From NCBI RefSeq assembly GCF_029016485.1, contig NZ_CP092106.1, positions 1,054,001 through 1,118,000 on the forward strand: DNA of 64,000 bases, written 5' to 3'. Both the position numbers and the translations under genes were made by a program. The stretch is from Vibrio sp. JC009. GTDB lineage: Bacteria; Pseudomonadota; Gammaproteobacteria; Enterobacterales; Vibrionaceae. The notes under the pieces are model-generated. The model did no database searches. It saw only the letters and a program-made list of their open reading frames with translations, and was not told the origin of the DNA. This document shows positions 36,158 to 45,178 of the stretch, one piece after another (position 1 is the stretch's first letter; each line of letters opens with the position of its first letter).

Positions 36158-36700
36158 ATGCAACTGAATAAGGTTCTGAAAGGGCTTCTAATTGCGCTAC
36201 CAGTTCTAGCAGTGACTGCGTGTAGTTCAAGCGATCAAGCAACAGACGCTTCTGGTGAGTCAACAACTAACCAGCAGAGCACAGCTGCTGCTAACGGTAC
36301 TGACACATCTGTAGTTTCTCCAATCGGTGCTGAATCTCAGCTATCTGAGCAGGAACTAAAAGAAAAAGCACTTCGTGAAAACCAGACTGTATACTTCGCG
36401 TTCGACAACGCAACTATCTCTGGCGACTACGAAGAAATGCTTTCAGCTCACGCTGCATTCCTGAGCAAAGACGCTTCAATCAAAGTTAAAGTTGAAGGTC
36501 ACGCTGACGAACGTGGTACTCCTGAGTACAACATCGCTCTTGGTGAGCGTCGTGCAGAAGCTGTATCTAAGTACCTTCAGGCTCTTGGTGTACAGGCTGA
36601 CCAAATCTCAGTAGTAAGCTACGGTGAAGAAAAGCCTCTGGTAATGGGCCAGACTGAAGAAGCTTACGCGAAAAACCGCCGTGCGGTTATCGTATACTAA
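36158..36700 (+). CDS. pal: Peptidoglycan-associated lipoprotein Pal
   Basis: A 180-aa outer-membrane lipoprotein with lipobox VTAC (residues ~19-22) and a Ser/Thr-rich linker. An OmpA-like peptidoglycan-binding domain follows ([59 protein letters not shown]). Its codons favour those of highly expressed genes. GTAAGGAAG lies upstream. Confidence 0.97.
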   Translation: MQLNKVLKGLLIALPVLAVTACSSSDQATDASGESTTNQQSTAAANGTDTSVVSPIGAESQLSEQELKEKALRENQTVYFAFDNATISGDYEEMLSAHAAFLSKDASIKVKVEGHADERGTPEYNIALGERRAEAVSKYLQALGVQADQISVVSYGEEKPLVMGQTEEAYAKNRRAVIVY

Positions 36701-36715
36701 TTGAGGAATTACCTC

Positions 36716-37504
36716 ATGTTCAGTAACTTAAAGCGAGCTGTTTCGCTTGTGTTACTGGCAAGTGCAGCGGGAGTTGTTCTCGCTGCACCAGCTCCAGTAT
36801 CAAACGTAAATGAAAGCGCCTCTTCTACCGCTTCCGTAACCTCCTCCTCTGAAACCGACGTTCAGCGCCTTGAACGTATGCTTAAGAACCGAAACCGTGT
36901 CCAGATCCAGATGCAACAGCAGATCGATGATATGGTGGCTGAGATCGCAGAGCTAAGAGGCGAGGTTGAACGAAACAGTTACGAAATGAAGAAGATGCTC
37001 GACAGGCAAAGAGAGCTGTTCGTTGAACTTGATAAAGTACGAAGCGAAGCGAAGACAGCAACACCAGCAGCGCCTGTTAGTGGCTCAGAAGGGCAGCAAG
37101 CCCAGGACAAGCCAACTGATGGCCAGTTCTCGTCTAACGAAAAAGAGCAGGAAGATTATCAGTCCGCGGTTGATCTCATTCTTCAGAAGAGAGATTACCA
37201 GGGGGCTTTAGATGCCTTTAAGCAGTTCCAGGTTGATTACCCTAACTCAGTGTACGCTGCGAATGCGCACTACTGGTTAGGACAACTCTACTTTGCCCGC
37301 AAAGAAGATGTGGAAGCGGCGAAAAGCTTTGCTTCTGTTGTTTCTTTCTCAGAGTCAAGCAAACGGGCTGACGCTCTGGTTAAGTTAGGTGATATCGCAA
37401 CGCGAAACAGTAAACCTGACGTTGCGAAGGAGTACTATCAGCAGGTAGTTAATGAGTACCCTGACAGCTCTTCCGCCAAAACTGCCAAGAGCAGAATGAA
37501 GTAA
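36716..37504 (+). CDS. cpoB: Cell division coordinator CpoB (YbgF)
   Basis: A 262-aa periplasmic protein. It has a signal peptide (FSNLKRAVSLVLLASAAGVVLA), a trimerising coiled coil at ~45-110 and a C-terminal TPR domain (DYQSAVDLILQKRDYQGALDAF, YAANAHYWLGQLYFARK, KEYYQQVVNEYPDSSSAKTA). The start is the ATG at 36716 with TGAGGAATT upstream. The open frame from a TTG at 36701 is less likely. It coordinates PBP1B and Tol function. Confidence 0.94.
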   Translation: MFSNLKRAVSLVLLASAAGVVLAAPAPVSNVNESASSTASVTSSSETDVQRLERMLKNRNRVQIQMQQQIDDMVAEIAELRGEVERNSYEMKKMLDRQRELFVELDKVRSEAKTATPAAPVSGSEGQQAQDKPTDGQFSSNEKEQEDYQSAVDLILQKRDYQGALDAFKQFQVDYPNSVYAANAHYWLGQLYFARKEDVEAAKSFASVVSFSESSKRADALVKLGDIATRNSKPDVAKEYYQQVVNEYPDSSSAKTAKSRMK

Positions 37505-37509
37505 CTTCC

Positions 37510-37540
37510 AAAGGCCACTGAAAAGTGGCCTTTTGTTTTT
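37510..37540 (+). terminator. Intrinsic terminator at the end of the tol-pal operon
   Basis: AAAGGCCACT and AGTGGCCTTT pair around a GAAA tetraloop, followed by TTGTTTTT. Confidence 0.88.
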
Positions 37541-37649
37541 CCAGAACCGTTAAATCTAATTTTACCGCTTATTGTAGTATTTATATTCCCCTTGCTAGTG
37601 GAAGTTTGCTCTGCATCGGGTGTACAATGCCCGGATTATAGGAAGTTGC

Positions 37650-38726
37650 ATGAGCAGAGCAATGAGCCACTTATTAGATATTATTGAACATACACATTAT
37701 CCATTTCCACCAAAACCAACGCCGTTGACTGAAGAGCAGAAGCAAACTCATATCGCTAACATAAAGCGATTGCTGAAAGAGCGAGATGCGGTATTGATTG
37801 CCCACTATTACACTGATCCTGAAATTCAGGCACTGGCTGAAGCAACAGGCGGATTTGTTGGCGACTCACTGGAAATGGCAAAATTCGGCAAGCGCCATCC
37901 AGCAAAAACTCTGATTATTGCCGGTGTTCGCTTTATGGGTGAGTCAGCCAAGATCCTTACTCCGGAGAAAACCGTGCTTATGCCTAATCTTGAGGCAGAG
38001 TGTTCGCTGGACTTAGGTTGTCCTGTAGATAAGTTTTCAGAGTTTTGTGATGCGCACCCAGACCATACCGTTGTGGTTTACGCCAACACTTCCGCTGCTG
38101 TAAAAGCAAGGGCTGACTGGGTTGTTACCTCAAGTATTGCACTGGAAATCGTCGATCATCTGGATTCAGAAGATAAGAAGATTATCTGGGGACCGGACCG
38201 TCATCTGGGCTCTTATATCAAAAACAAAACCGGCGCAGATATGCTGCTTTGGCAGGGCGAGTGTGTTGTACACGACGAGTTCTCTGCAAAAGCACTTGAG
38301 GATATGAAAAAACTTTATCCGGAAGCGGCTGTTCTTGTTCACCCGGAATCACCTGCAACCGTAGTATCGCTTGCCGATGCTGTAGGTTCGACGAGCCAGC
38401 TAATCAAGGCGGCAAAAGAGCTTCCTCATAAGCAGATGATTGTCGCTACCGATAAAGGTATCTTCTACAAGATGCAGCAACTGGTTCCGGAAAAAGAGCT
38501 GTTTGAAGCACCGACAGCGGGTGCAGGCGCAACATGCCGCAGCTGCGCACACTGCCCGTGGATGGCAATGAACGGCCTTGCTGCCATTGAAAGTTCGTTA
38601 ACAGAAAGCGGCGAAACCCATGAGATTTTTGTTGATGAAGAAGTTCGCGTGAAATCTCTTATCCCACTAAACCGCATGCTCGACTTCGCCGAAGAGTTGC
38701 AGATGCAGGTGAAAGGGAACGCTTAA
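37650..38726 (+). CDS. nadA: Quinolinate synthase A
   Basis: A 358-aa [4Fe-4S] enzyme condensing iminoaspartate with DHAP to quinolinate in NAD synthesis. Cluster Cys are expected in [21 protein letters not shown] and [14 protein letters not shown]. The start is the ATG at 37650 with AGGAAG upstream. An ATG at 37662 (MSHLLD) and a GTG at 37620 are alternatives. In E. coli tRNA genes lie between ybgF and nadA; none is seen here. Confidence 0.95.
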   Translation: MSRAMSHLLDIIEHTHYPFPPKPTPLTEEQKQTHIANIKRLLKERDAVLIAHYYTDPEIQALAEATGGFVGDSLEMAKFGKRHPAKTLIIAGVRFMGESAKILTPEKTVLMPNLEAECSLDLGCPVDKFSEFCDAHPDHTVVVYANTSAAVKARADWVVTSSIALEIVDHLDSEDKKIIWGPDRHLGSYIKNKTGADMLLWQGECVVHDEFSAKALEDMKKLYPEAAVLVHPESPATVVSLADAVGSTSQLIKAAKELPHKQMIVATDKGIFYKMQQLVPEKELFEAPTAGAGATCRSCAHCPWMAMNGLAAIESSLTESGETHEIFVDEEVRVKSLIPLNRMLDFAEELQMQVKGNA

Positions 38727-38811
38727 GCTGTCAGCTATTAGTCGTCAGCTTTCAGAGGGGAAGTTAGTGCTGATTTTTATACACAGATGTTAAAGTGTTC
38801 TAAGAACGGTT

Positions 38812-39024
38812 CTCCCCCTTGAGTAGAAAGGCTTAAGTGGTTGATAAAGTTAATAGAAGGGGGAGTTAGAGGGGGTTGGTTATACATAAATTAACTAAGT
38901 CGTAGAACCTTAAACTTCGACGCAACAACCCCTCCCTGCCTCCCCTTCGGTGTTACTTCTTCGAAAATCCGGCCTTACTAGGCAAAGGGGAGGAGTATCC
39001 TTTGCCCAGTTAACTTATGTATAA
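38812..39024. repeat. Two palindromic intergenic elements after nadA
   Basis: CTCCCCCTT (38812) and AAGGGGGAG (38857) form one inverted pair. A second, longer element is bounded by TTATACATAAATTAACT (38880) and its inverse with one mismatch (39008-39024). It holds a CCCTCCC...GGGGAGG pair inside. The 318-bp gap between nadA and the YecA-like gene has no coding potential and looks like a MITE-type insertion. Confidence 0.6.
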
Positions 39025-39044
39025 GATTAAGGTCGATAGCTGCT

Positions 39045-39608
39045 CTATTCCGCCAACGCCACACCGCGCTGCGTCAGCCCGCAAAGCATCACAGGAATGG
39101 CATTGTAAATCTCTTCAAACTGCTCAAGGCCTTCAAAGCCTTGCTCTTTCAGAGTCTCTAGTGCGGTTTGCGGATCATAAAGCATGCTTAGTGACAGCAG
39201 AACACCACCTAAAAGCGCATTCTCTTCACTCTCTTCCGGCATTAAGGTTTCCCAGTCATCTCTGGCAAGCTGATAGCCCTGCAGAACTCCTTCCAGAAAG
39301 TCTCTTGCCTTCTCTGATACGATATCCTCATCATCCAGCACACAACCCTCAGGCCATTGCCAGGTGCCTTCTAACAGGGCAGGGCGGGTGTTGTTCCAGA
39401 TCTGAATAACAAGGTCAGCAAATGTTTCCAGTTGTTCGCCATCGGCGAAAGGAGCAACCTCATCGCCGCCCCAAAGGAAAGGCATCCACTCAGAAGGGTT
39501 AAGAACATTAGGAGCCGCTGCCATAGCGGTTACAAAGCCGATGGTTTGAGCTTCGTTAAGCAGTTTACCTTCCAGTTCAGGTAATTGAAGTAATTCTTGC
39601 AGAGTCAC
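39045..39608 (-). CDS. YecA/YgfB (UPF0149) family protein
   Basis: About 187 aa from a GTG at 39608 (TLQELLQLPELEGKLLNEAQTIGFVTAMAAAPN). The frame is open to 39659, but the extra N-terminus does not look conserved. The helical UPF0149 pattern is clear (GFVTAMAAAP, WMPFLWGGDE, FLEGVLQGYQLARDDWETLM). It lacks the SEC-C tail found in YecA. The function is unknown. Confidence 0.82.
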   Translation of the reverse strand: MTLQELLQLPELEGKLLNEAQTIGFVTAMAAAPNVLNPSEWMPFLWGGDEVAPFADGEQLETFADLVIQIWNNTRPALLEGTWQWPEGCVLDDEDIVSEKARDFLEGVLQGYQLARDDWETLMPEESEENALLGGVLLSLSMLYDPQTALETLKEQGFEGLEQFEEIYNAIPVMLCGLTQRGVALAE

Positions 39609-39903
39609 AATAAATCCCGGTAAAGAAATTGAACTGTATCCTAACAACTTCCCAATCAAGTCTAAACCCCAATTTATACCACCTATGGATTAACCGACTG
39701 GCAGACCGAAAAGTGTGCAGTGGATCTCTCTTATTCTGGTTAAAAAACTAGCGGAATATTCATAACTTTATTTGAAAAACAGAATCTAAATCTGGATTAA
39801 TTCTGTTCTAATAGCGCAACTTTCTAGGATTGCGAAGACAATCCAGATAATCATTTTATATTTTAATGCCTATATTAGTTATTTATCCTGTTTGAGGAGA
39901 GAA

Positions 39904-40353
39904 ATGAAAGCGCGTAGTTCTGTAAGCGTAAGGAATGTAGCGGCAGATACCTTTGCCATGGTGGTATTTTGCTTTGTTTCAGGGATGGCAATCGAAATTT
40001 TTATATCAGGAATGAGCTTCGAAAAGTCACTGGCTTCTCGCTTAGTCTCGATTCCGGTAAATATAGCAATCGCAATGCCTTACGGCCTGTACCGTGACTG
40101 GGTACTGCGCCAGGGTGCAAAAATTGCGGATAACTTTGTAGTGAAAAACCTCGCTGATCTGGTTGCGTTTGTAACTTTCCAGTCGCCTGTATACGTAGGC
40201 ATTCTGCTGTCAGTAGGTGCAAGTACAGACCAGATCATTACAGCGGTAGCGACAAATGCGGTGCTCTCTTGCGGGATGGGCGTACTTTACGGCTATTTCC
40301 TTGATTACTGCCGTAAATGGTTCCGTGTTCCGGGTTATTGTCAGCAAGCCTGA
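39904..40353 (+). CDS. alaE: L-alanine exporter AlaE
   Basis: A 149-aa inner-membrane protein with four TM segments, matching AlaE closely ([69 protein letters not shown]). The start is the ATG at 39904 with GAGGAGAG upstream. It exports L-alanine. The 244-bp gap upstream has no other feature I recognise. Confidence 0.94.
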   Translation: MKARSSVSVRNVAADTFAMVVFCFVSGMAIEIFISGMSFEKSLASRLVSIPVNIAIAMPYGLYRDWVLRQGAKIADNFVVKNLADLVAFVTFQSPVYVGILLSVGASTDQIITAVATNAVLSCGMGVLYGYFLDYCRKWFRVPGYCQQA

Positions 40354-40397
40354 TTGCTTTGATGAATTATAACAATGTCACGCTTGGCTAGAGTGTG

Positions 40398-40439
40398 AAG
40401 AAAGCCGCCCCCACGCACTATTCCGGGGGCTTTTCTTTA
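40398..40439. terminator. Bidirectional terminator between alaE and the HAD remnant
   Basis: GAAAGCC-GCCCCC pairs with GGGGGC-TTTTC around a 12-base loop and runs into TTTCTTT. Confidence 0.75.
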
Positions 40440-40739
40440 ATCTTGATCAACTGCTCTGCAAATTCAGCGAAACCGTATCCTCCCGGTTCAGACATCACCA
40501 CGGATGGCGGAATCTCCCAGCACCGCGTCCACAGGCCAGAGCTGGGCAATCTGATCGCACCAACCGGCGCAGGCTCCGGTTACCGCAACCACCTTAACGC
40601 CCGATTTTTGCAGCTTATCCAGAGCAACTAATGTTTCCGGAGGCAGGCGGCCGTGCCAGGTCAGTGTATCGTCCACGTCGGTCAACACCCAGTCCACCTG
40701 CTTCCAGCTATCGTCCAGTTGGTTCGGCACAAAATTCAT
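40418..40739 (-). pseudogene. HAD-family hydrolase gene with out-of-frame internal deletion
   Basis: The first ~78 codons encode a HAD phosphatase N-terminus with the nucleophile motif DVDDT (VDWVLTDVDDTLTWHGRLPPETL, VVAVTGACAGWCDQIAQLWPVDAVLG). The frame then ends at 40488. In the next frame, codons for PSVVMSEPGGYGFAEFAEQLI follow and stop at 40418; they fit the family C-terminus. The middle (roughly two thirds of the protein) is missing and the joint near 40510 is out of frame, so this is a decayed gene. Confidence 0.75.
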
Positions 40740-40881
40740 AAGTCACCCCACAGCTTAGAGCAGGTTTGGCAGGAACATGACCAGCCACTCGGAATAGGTC
40801 AGAAGTAACGTGTCCTTGTTGGTCACTACTTGTCGTTGTTAGAGTTTTTATGCAAGTTACCATATATGATTTTCTCATGTA

Positions 40882-40911
40882 TTCATATGAGCATTTCTAT
40901 GTTCATATGAA
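40882..40911. promoter_or_regulatory. Paired TTCATATGA sites upstream of the glycerophosphodiesterase gene
   Basis: TTCATATGA occurs at 40882 and again at 40902, exactly 20 bp apart. Because CATATG is itself palindromic, the pair also reads as an inverted repeat. It may be an operator for the downstream gene; the regulator is unknown. The rest of the 306-bp gap shows no gene. Confidence 0.4.
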
Positions 40912-41045
40912 TGTTGCGATCCTGATAACAGGCTCATAAATACTGTTGTCACATAAGGGGTATATTGTTGTTTTTGAGAGATCACTTTGTATGATTTAGT
41001 ACGAAATCCAGATATCTTCAAATGAAAAAAGGCAGAGGGAAAAAG

Positions 41046-41759
41046 ATGATAATGGGTCACCGGGGCGCAGCAGCTTTAGCGCCGGAAAACACACTTGCGG
41101 GCGTAAGGGCGGCGGTTAAAGCCGGGGTTAGCTGGATAGAGGTTGATACCCAGTTAAGTGCCGATGGCGTACCTGTGATAACTCACGATGCTTCAGTTGC
41201 CCGCTGCACCGACGGAGAAGGACAGGTTGCTGAGCTGACACTGCGGGAGCTGAAAAAGCTTGATGCCGGTAGCTGGTTCGGGCCGGAGTTTAGTAAAGAG
41301 CCGATCCCAACACTTGAAGAGCTGCTGGTATTCTGCGCTGAGAATCAGGTTGGCATCAACCTGGAGCTTAAGGTGCATTGTGAAAGTCAGGTAGAAGCTC
41401 TGGTCAAATCTGTCGCCACTGTTATCCGTCAGAGCAGTTTTCCTGCCGGTCAGCTTCTGATTTCCAGCTTCTCTAAGGGAGCAATAGAGGAAATAAAGCA
41501 GGCATTACCTGAGATCCGTATCGGCTATATCACAGAAGAAGAGACAACGGACTACCTGCAAGAGCTGGCCCGCTTAGATATGTACAGCGTGCATGTGAAT
41601 CAGAAAATACTGACTCAACCCATGGCAGAAGCCATATTGGCAGCGGGCTATGAGTTAAATATCTGGACCATGAATAACCCAGAGAAGAGAAACGATTTTG
41701 AACAAATTGGAGTGAGTAATATCATTACTGATGATCCTTCACTATTTTTTCAGGAGTAA
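41046..41759 (+). CDS. Glycerophosphodiester phosphodiesterase
   Basis: About 237 aa, a cytoplasmic GDPD (no signal peptide) releasing glycerol-3-phosphate from glycerophosphodiesters. Active-site motifs are GHRGAAALAPENTLAG, WIEVDTQLSADGVPVITHDAS and GINLELKVHC. The start is the ATG at 41046 with GAGGG seven bases upstream. The ATG at 41022 lacks a ribosome site. It resembles UgpQ but is next to afuABC rather than ugp genes. Confidence 0.9.
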   Translation: MIMGHRGAAALAPENTLAGVRAAVKAGVSWIEVDTQLSADGVPVITHDASVARCTDGEGQVAELTLRELKKLDAGSWFGPEFSKEPIPTLEELLVFCAENQVGINLELKVHCESQVEALVKSVATVIRQSSFPAGQLLISSFSKGAIEEIKQALPEIRIGYITEEETTDYLQELARLDMYSVHVNQKILTQPMAEAILAAGYELNIWTMNNPEKRNDFEQIGVSNIITDDPSLFFQE

Positions 41760-41762
41760 TAC

Positions 41763-41999
41763 ATGGAGCTGACTTCCCGGCAGGTAGAGATTCTGGGGCT
41801 GAAGTTGCATGATGAGGTGCAGATTGACCAGCTTGCAGAGATAAAAGTGGCACCAGTTGGATATACAAAACAGGCCTGCCTGCTGAGTTTCAGGTATTTG
41901 GAGAAAATCAGGGGAGCTAATCGTCCCCTGAATCGTTTACGCAGCTTTCGGCAGCAGGAATATTCCCGTTGGTTCAATGGTCAGATAGGCGTGATCTGA
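41763..41999 (+). CDS. Small ORF overlapping the afuC 3' end, doubtful
   Basis: A 78-codon frame ([27 protein letters not shown]...) starts 3 bp after the glycerophosphodiesterase stop with AGGAG upstream, so it could be translated. From about residue 52 it runs through the afu terminator hairpin and antisense to afuC. No family is recognised. It may be a truncated gene or a chance frame. Confidence 0.35.
   Translation: MELTSRQVEILGLKLHDEVQIDQLAEIKVAPVGYTKQACLLSFRYLEKIRGANRPLNRLRSFRQQEYSRWFNGQIGVI
41905..41931 (-). terminator. Intrinsic terminator of the afuABC operon
   Basis: On the minus strand CAGGGGA and TCCCCTG (7-bp arms, 8-base loop) are followed by ATTTTCTCC, just after the afuC stop. 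Confidence 0.7.
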
Positions 42000-42992
42000 G
42001 ATCTCAGGATCAAACTGAGAAGAGTTAAGCTGCAGAAGCAGCTCCTGATCCTGCCACTCAACGGCCACTTCATACATGGAGCCCATATAAACCACATCTT
42101 TCACCTTACAGCGCTGGCACTCGTCACCCTTTCCGACAAGTAAAATCGCTTCAGGGCGGACACCAACCTGATACTCATCATCCGGGAAAGTAGACAAGGT
42201 GGCGTCTTCAACCGGAACTTTATAGCCGTTAATGTCCAGCTGACGGTTTTCAAACTGACCGGTGAAAATGTTGGCATCACCCATAAAGTTGGCCATAAAC
42301 ATGGACGCTGGTGAGCGGTACAGCTCATCCGGTGTCCCTTGCTGCATGATATCGCCATCTTTCATTACGATAACTGTATCTGATACGGCAAAGGCTTCTG
42401 ACTGATCATGAGTCACGTAAAGCGAGGTGATATTAAAGCGTTGCTGAAGTTCGCGAATGGTTTCACGCATATTGCGGCGTAGGTTAGCATCAAGGTTACT
42501 CAGCGGCTCATCGAACAGCAGAACCTTAGGTTTAAGCACCAGCGCCCTTGCCAGGGCAACGCGCTGCTGCTGACCGCCAGAGATCTGGTCCACAAAGCGG
42601 TTGCCCATGCCTTCAAGGTCTACAAGCTTTAGTGCTTCGTCCACCCGCTGCTTAATTTCATCCGCAGGAAGCTTAAGCATTTTCAGACCGTAAGCGACGT
42701 TTTCATACAGCGACATATGCGGAAACAGGGCATAGGACTGGAACACCATACAGATATCACGATGCTGGATAGAGGTGTTTGTGACATCCTCACCATCAAT
42801 AAAGATCTGTCCGCTGGAGGGTTTCTCCAGTCCGGCAACCAGGCGAAGTACCGTGGTTTTACCGCAGCCGGATGGGCCGAGCAGGGTGATCAGCTTGCCT
42901 TTTTCAATCTCAAGATCCAGGTTGCCAATTACCGTATTATCGCCGAAGCGTTTACAAATATTTTTCAGAACTACAAAGCTATTCTTTTTCAT
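41937..42992 (-). CDS. afuC: Hexose-phosphate ABC transporter ATPase (AfuC-like)
   Basis: A 351-aa ABC ATPase. Walker A is [14 protein letters not shown], the signature is [12 protein letters not shown], Walker B is [13 protein letters not shown] and the H-loop is [12 protein letters not shown]-terminal TOBE-like regulatory domain is present (~240-350). Family members are often labelled ferric iron FbpC. The gene order with afuA, a fused permease and uhpABC remnants points to phosphorylated sugars instead. The last gene of its operon, it starts 17 bp after afuB. Confidence 0.85.
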   Translation of the reverse strand: MKKNSFVVLKNICKRFGDNTVIGNLDLEIEKGKLITLLGPSGCGKTTVLRLVAGLEKPSSGQIFIDGEDVTNTSIQHRDICMVFQSYALFPHMSLYENVAYGLKMLKLPADEIKQRVDEALKLVDLEGMGNRFVDQISGGQQQRVALARALVLKPKVLLFDEPLSNLDANLRRNMRETIRELQQRFNITSLYVTHDQSEAFAVSDTVIVMKDGDIMQQGTPDELYRSPASMFMANFMGDANIFTGQFENRQLDINGYKVPVEDATLSTFPDDEYQVGVRPEAILLVGKGDECQRCKVKDVVYMGSMYEVAVEWQDQELLLQLNSSQFDPEISDHAYLTIEPTGIFLLPKAA

Positions 42993-43009
42993 TTAAAAAT
43001 TCTCCAGAC

Positions 43010-45106
43010 CTAATCTTGGTGCTTGGCTTTAGAGCGGGATATGCGGGCTTCTCCCACAAGGAAGTCGAAAGTCAGAATGATGGCAAGCATGACAAATATC
43101 AGCAGCGAGCCATAGGCGATGGCAATACCGTATTCGCCGTCTTCCACCCGGTTAAGAATGTACGAGGTGGCAACGCGGGTCTCCGGTGTCACCAGGAATA
43201 TAATGGCGCTAACCGTTGTCATGGCGCGCACAAAGCTGTAGATCAGCGAAGAGAGGATCGCCGGTCTCAGCAGAGGGATCAGGATATTCATGATGGTCTT
43301 AAAGGAGTCAGCCCGAAGACTCAGTGAAGCCTCATCCAGAGATTTGTCCAGCTGTCCCAGACCGGCGCGGATACCCACAGGAACGTTACGCATCACCATG
43401 GAGATAACCACAATGGCAGCAGTACCTGTCAGATAAACCGGAGCATCGTTAAAGGCCAGGATGTAAGAAACACCGGCAACGGTACCTGGTACCGCGAAGC
43501 AGAGCATGGTCACAAACTCCACCACTTTCTTACCGTGGAACTGCTGACGCACAACGATATAGGCGATTAACAGACCGAAGGTTGCCGTGATTGGCGCTGC
43601 GATACCCGCATAAGTCATGGTACTGATTAGCGATGGCCATGCGCCTTCACCGAATCCCATACCAAACAGGTTCACATAGTTAGCCAGAGTCAGGGTGTAA
43701 TCTACGCCCCAGTTTACGGTAAAGCTTCCGTAAACAATGCTTCCGTACAGCAGCACGTTAAAGGCCATCCAGACATAGAGCGTAGCAGATACAAAGATAC
43801 GCAGGCTGTCCGGAAGTGGCTGCACATCACCACGGTAAGATTTACCCGAGATGGTGACGTAGGAGCGCTTACCAATCCACAGATACTGAATCACAAAGAT
43901 AGCCAGAGAGAAGATCAGCAGAACCGCACCAAGCGTACTGGCCGATGCATAATCCAGCTGTGCACCTGCAATATAGAAGTAGATCTGAGTGGCCAGCACA
44001 TCAAAACTGCCGCCAAGTACCAGCGGGTTACTGAAGTCCGCCAGTGACTGAACAAAGATGATCAGGAAGGAGTTGGCCAGTGCAGGCTTCAGCAGCGGGA
44101 TCACCACGTTAAAAAAGGTCTGATAACGGTTTGCACGCAGCGTATAAGAAGCCTCTTCCAGCGACGGATGCAGTGACTTCATGGCACCATCCAGAATCAT
44201 AAAGGACATAGGCGCGAAGGCCAGCACCTGTGCCATCCAGATCCCTGTAAAGCCGTACAGCCAGTTGGTGTGCTCAAGACCAAACCAGTCCACCATAATA
44301 TCGGTTATGTAGCCTGAGCGGCCCAGCATAAGGGTAACACCAAGACCAACCACAAACGGCGGTGTGACAATTGGCAGAATGGAAAAGATTCTGGCGATAA
44401 AGGCAGAGCGCACCGCAATCCGGGTTGAATAGATTGCGAAAATCAGACCGAAGAAGGTCGCCGTCACACCAACAGAGGTTCCCAGCATCATTGAGTTCAT
44501 AATGATCTGGACAATCTGTCTCTGAGAGAGAATTTCAATAAATTGCCAGGCGACAAAGTTACCCATCTCATCCTGAAACATAGGCACAAAAATGGCGATG
44601 CTCGGATAAAGAATAAAGGTGGTGATAAGGCCGATAATAGCGACCAGAGAGCCGATAACAAAGACATCGCCGCCAAGATACTCAAGGCGTGCGTAGGCAA
44701 AGGTGATCACACAACCCAGAGCAATAAAGAGCAAAATGGTGCCGTAGCCCAGACCGTGCCCGGTGGCCCAGGAAGAGATCAGAGTAAACAGAATACAAAA
44801 TGCGGAATAGCCAATATCCGTGTAATGGCGTTTTTTATTATATTTATTCTGAGCCAGTTTCGGGCGCAGCAATAAAAACAGAGGCAGGCCAAACCAGAGC
44901 CAGGCAACATTCTGACTGCTCCAGCCCATGGCATCCAGAAACTCATCTGAGGTGGATTCAAAAACCCCGTAATCGAGAGAAAAGACCGGCAACAGAATAA
45001 ATGCAGCAACAATGGAAGCAAGCCAGTAGAACACTGGATCACGGCCAATCTTCTCGTTTTGCAGCTCAATACCCGTATCTGCAGCTAGCTGAGACATGTT
45101 AGTCAC
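43010..45106 (-). CDS. afuB: Hexose-phosphate ABC transporter permease (AfuB-like, fused two-domain)
   Basis: A 698-aa inner-membrane permease with about 16 TM segments and two homologous permease domains. Each has an EAA loop that contacts the ATPase: EASYTLRANRYQTFFNVVIPLL in the first half and EASLSLRADSFKTIMNILIPLL in the second. It carries solute delivered by AfuA across the membrane. It is separated from afuA by 72 bp that contain a strong hairpin. Confidence 0.86.
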   Translation of the reverse strand: MTNMSQLAADTGIELQNEKIGRDPVFYWLASIVAAFILLPVFSLDYGVFESTSDEFLDAMGWSSQNVAWLWFGLPLFLLLRPKLAQNKYNKKRHYTDIGYSAFCILFTLISSWATGHGLGYGTILLFIALGCVITFAYARLEYLGGDVFVIGSLVAIIGLITTFILYPSIAIFVPMFQDEMGNFVAWQFIEILSQRQIVQIIMNSMMLGTSVGVTATFFGLIFAIYSTRIAVRSAFIARIFSILPIVTPPFVVGLGVTLMLGRSGYITDIMVDWFGLEHTNWLYGFTGIWMAQVLAFAPMSFMILDGAMKSLHPSLEEASYTLRANRYQTFFNVVIPLLKPALANSFLIIFVQSLADFSNPLVLGGSFDVLATQIYFYIAGAQLDYASASTLGAVLLIFSLAIFVIQYLWIGKRSYVTISGKSYRGDVQPLPDSLRIFVSATLYVWMAFNVLLYGSIVYGSFTVNWGVDYTLTLANYVNLFGMGFGEGAWPSLISTMTYAGIAAPITATFGLLIAYIVVRQQFHGKKVVEFVTMLCFAVPGTVAGVSYILAFNDAPVYLTGTAAIVVISMVMRNVPVGIRAGLGQLDKSLDEASLSLRADSFKTIMNILIPLLRPAILSSLIYSFVRAMTTVSAIIFLVTPETRVATSYILNRVEDGEYGIAIAYGSLLIFVMLAIILTFDFLVGEARISRSKAKHQD

Positions 45107-45134
45107 CTTGATAACAAAATAGGAAGTAAATACT

Positions 45135-45155
45135 CCCTCCCCGGAAAGGGGAGGG
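45135..45155 (-). promoter_or_regulatory. Intercistronic hairpin between afuA and afuB
   Basis: A perfect 8-bp GC-rich stem CCCTCCCC/GGGGAGGG with a 5-base loop lies in the gap after afuA. Hairpins at this place in binding-protein operons often protect the upstream mRNA or attenuate, giving more binding protein than permease. Confidence 0.55.
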
Positions 45156-45178
45156 AAAGCAGAACACAGAAGGGGGGA

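Noticed and set aside
37505..37649. tRNA genes between cpoB and nadA as in E. coli
   Set aside because: The 145-bp gap shows only the terminator and promoter-like DNA, with no cloverleaf.
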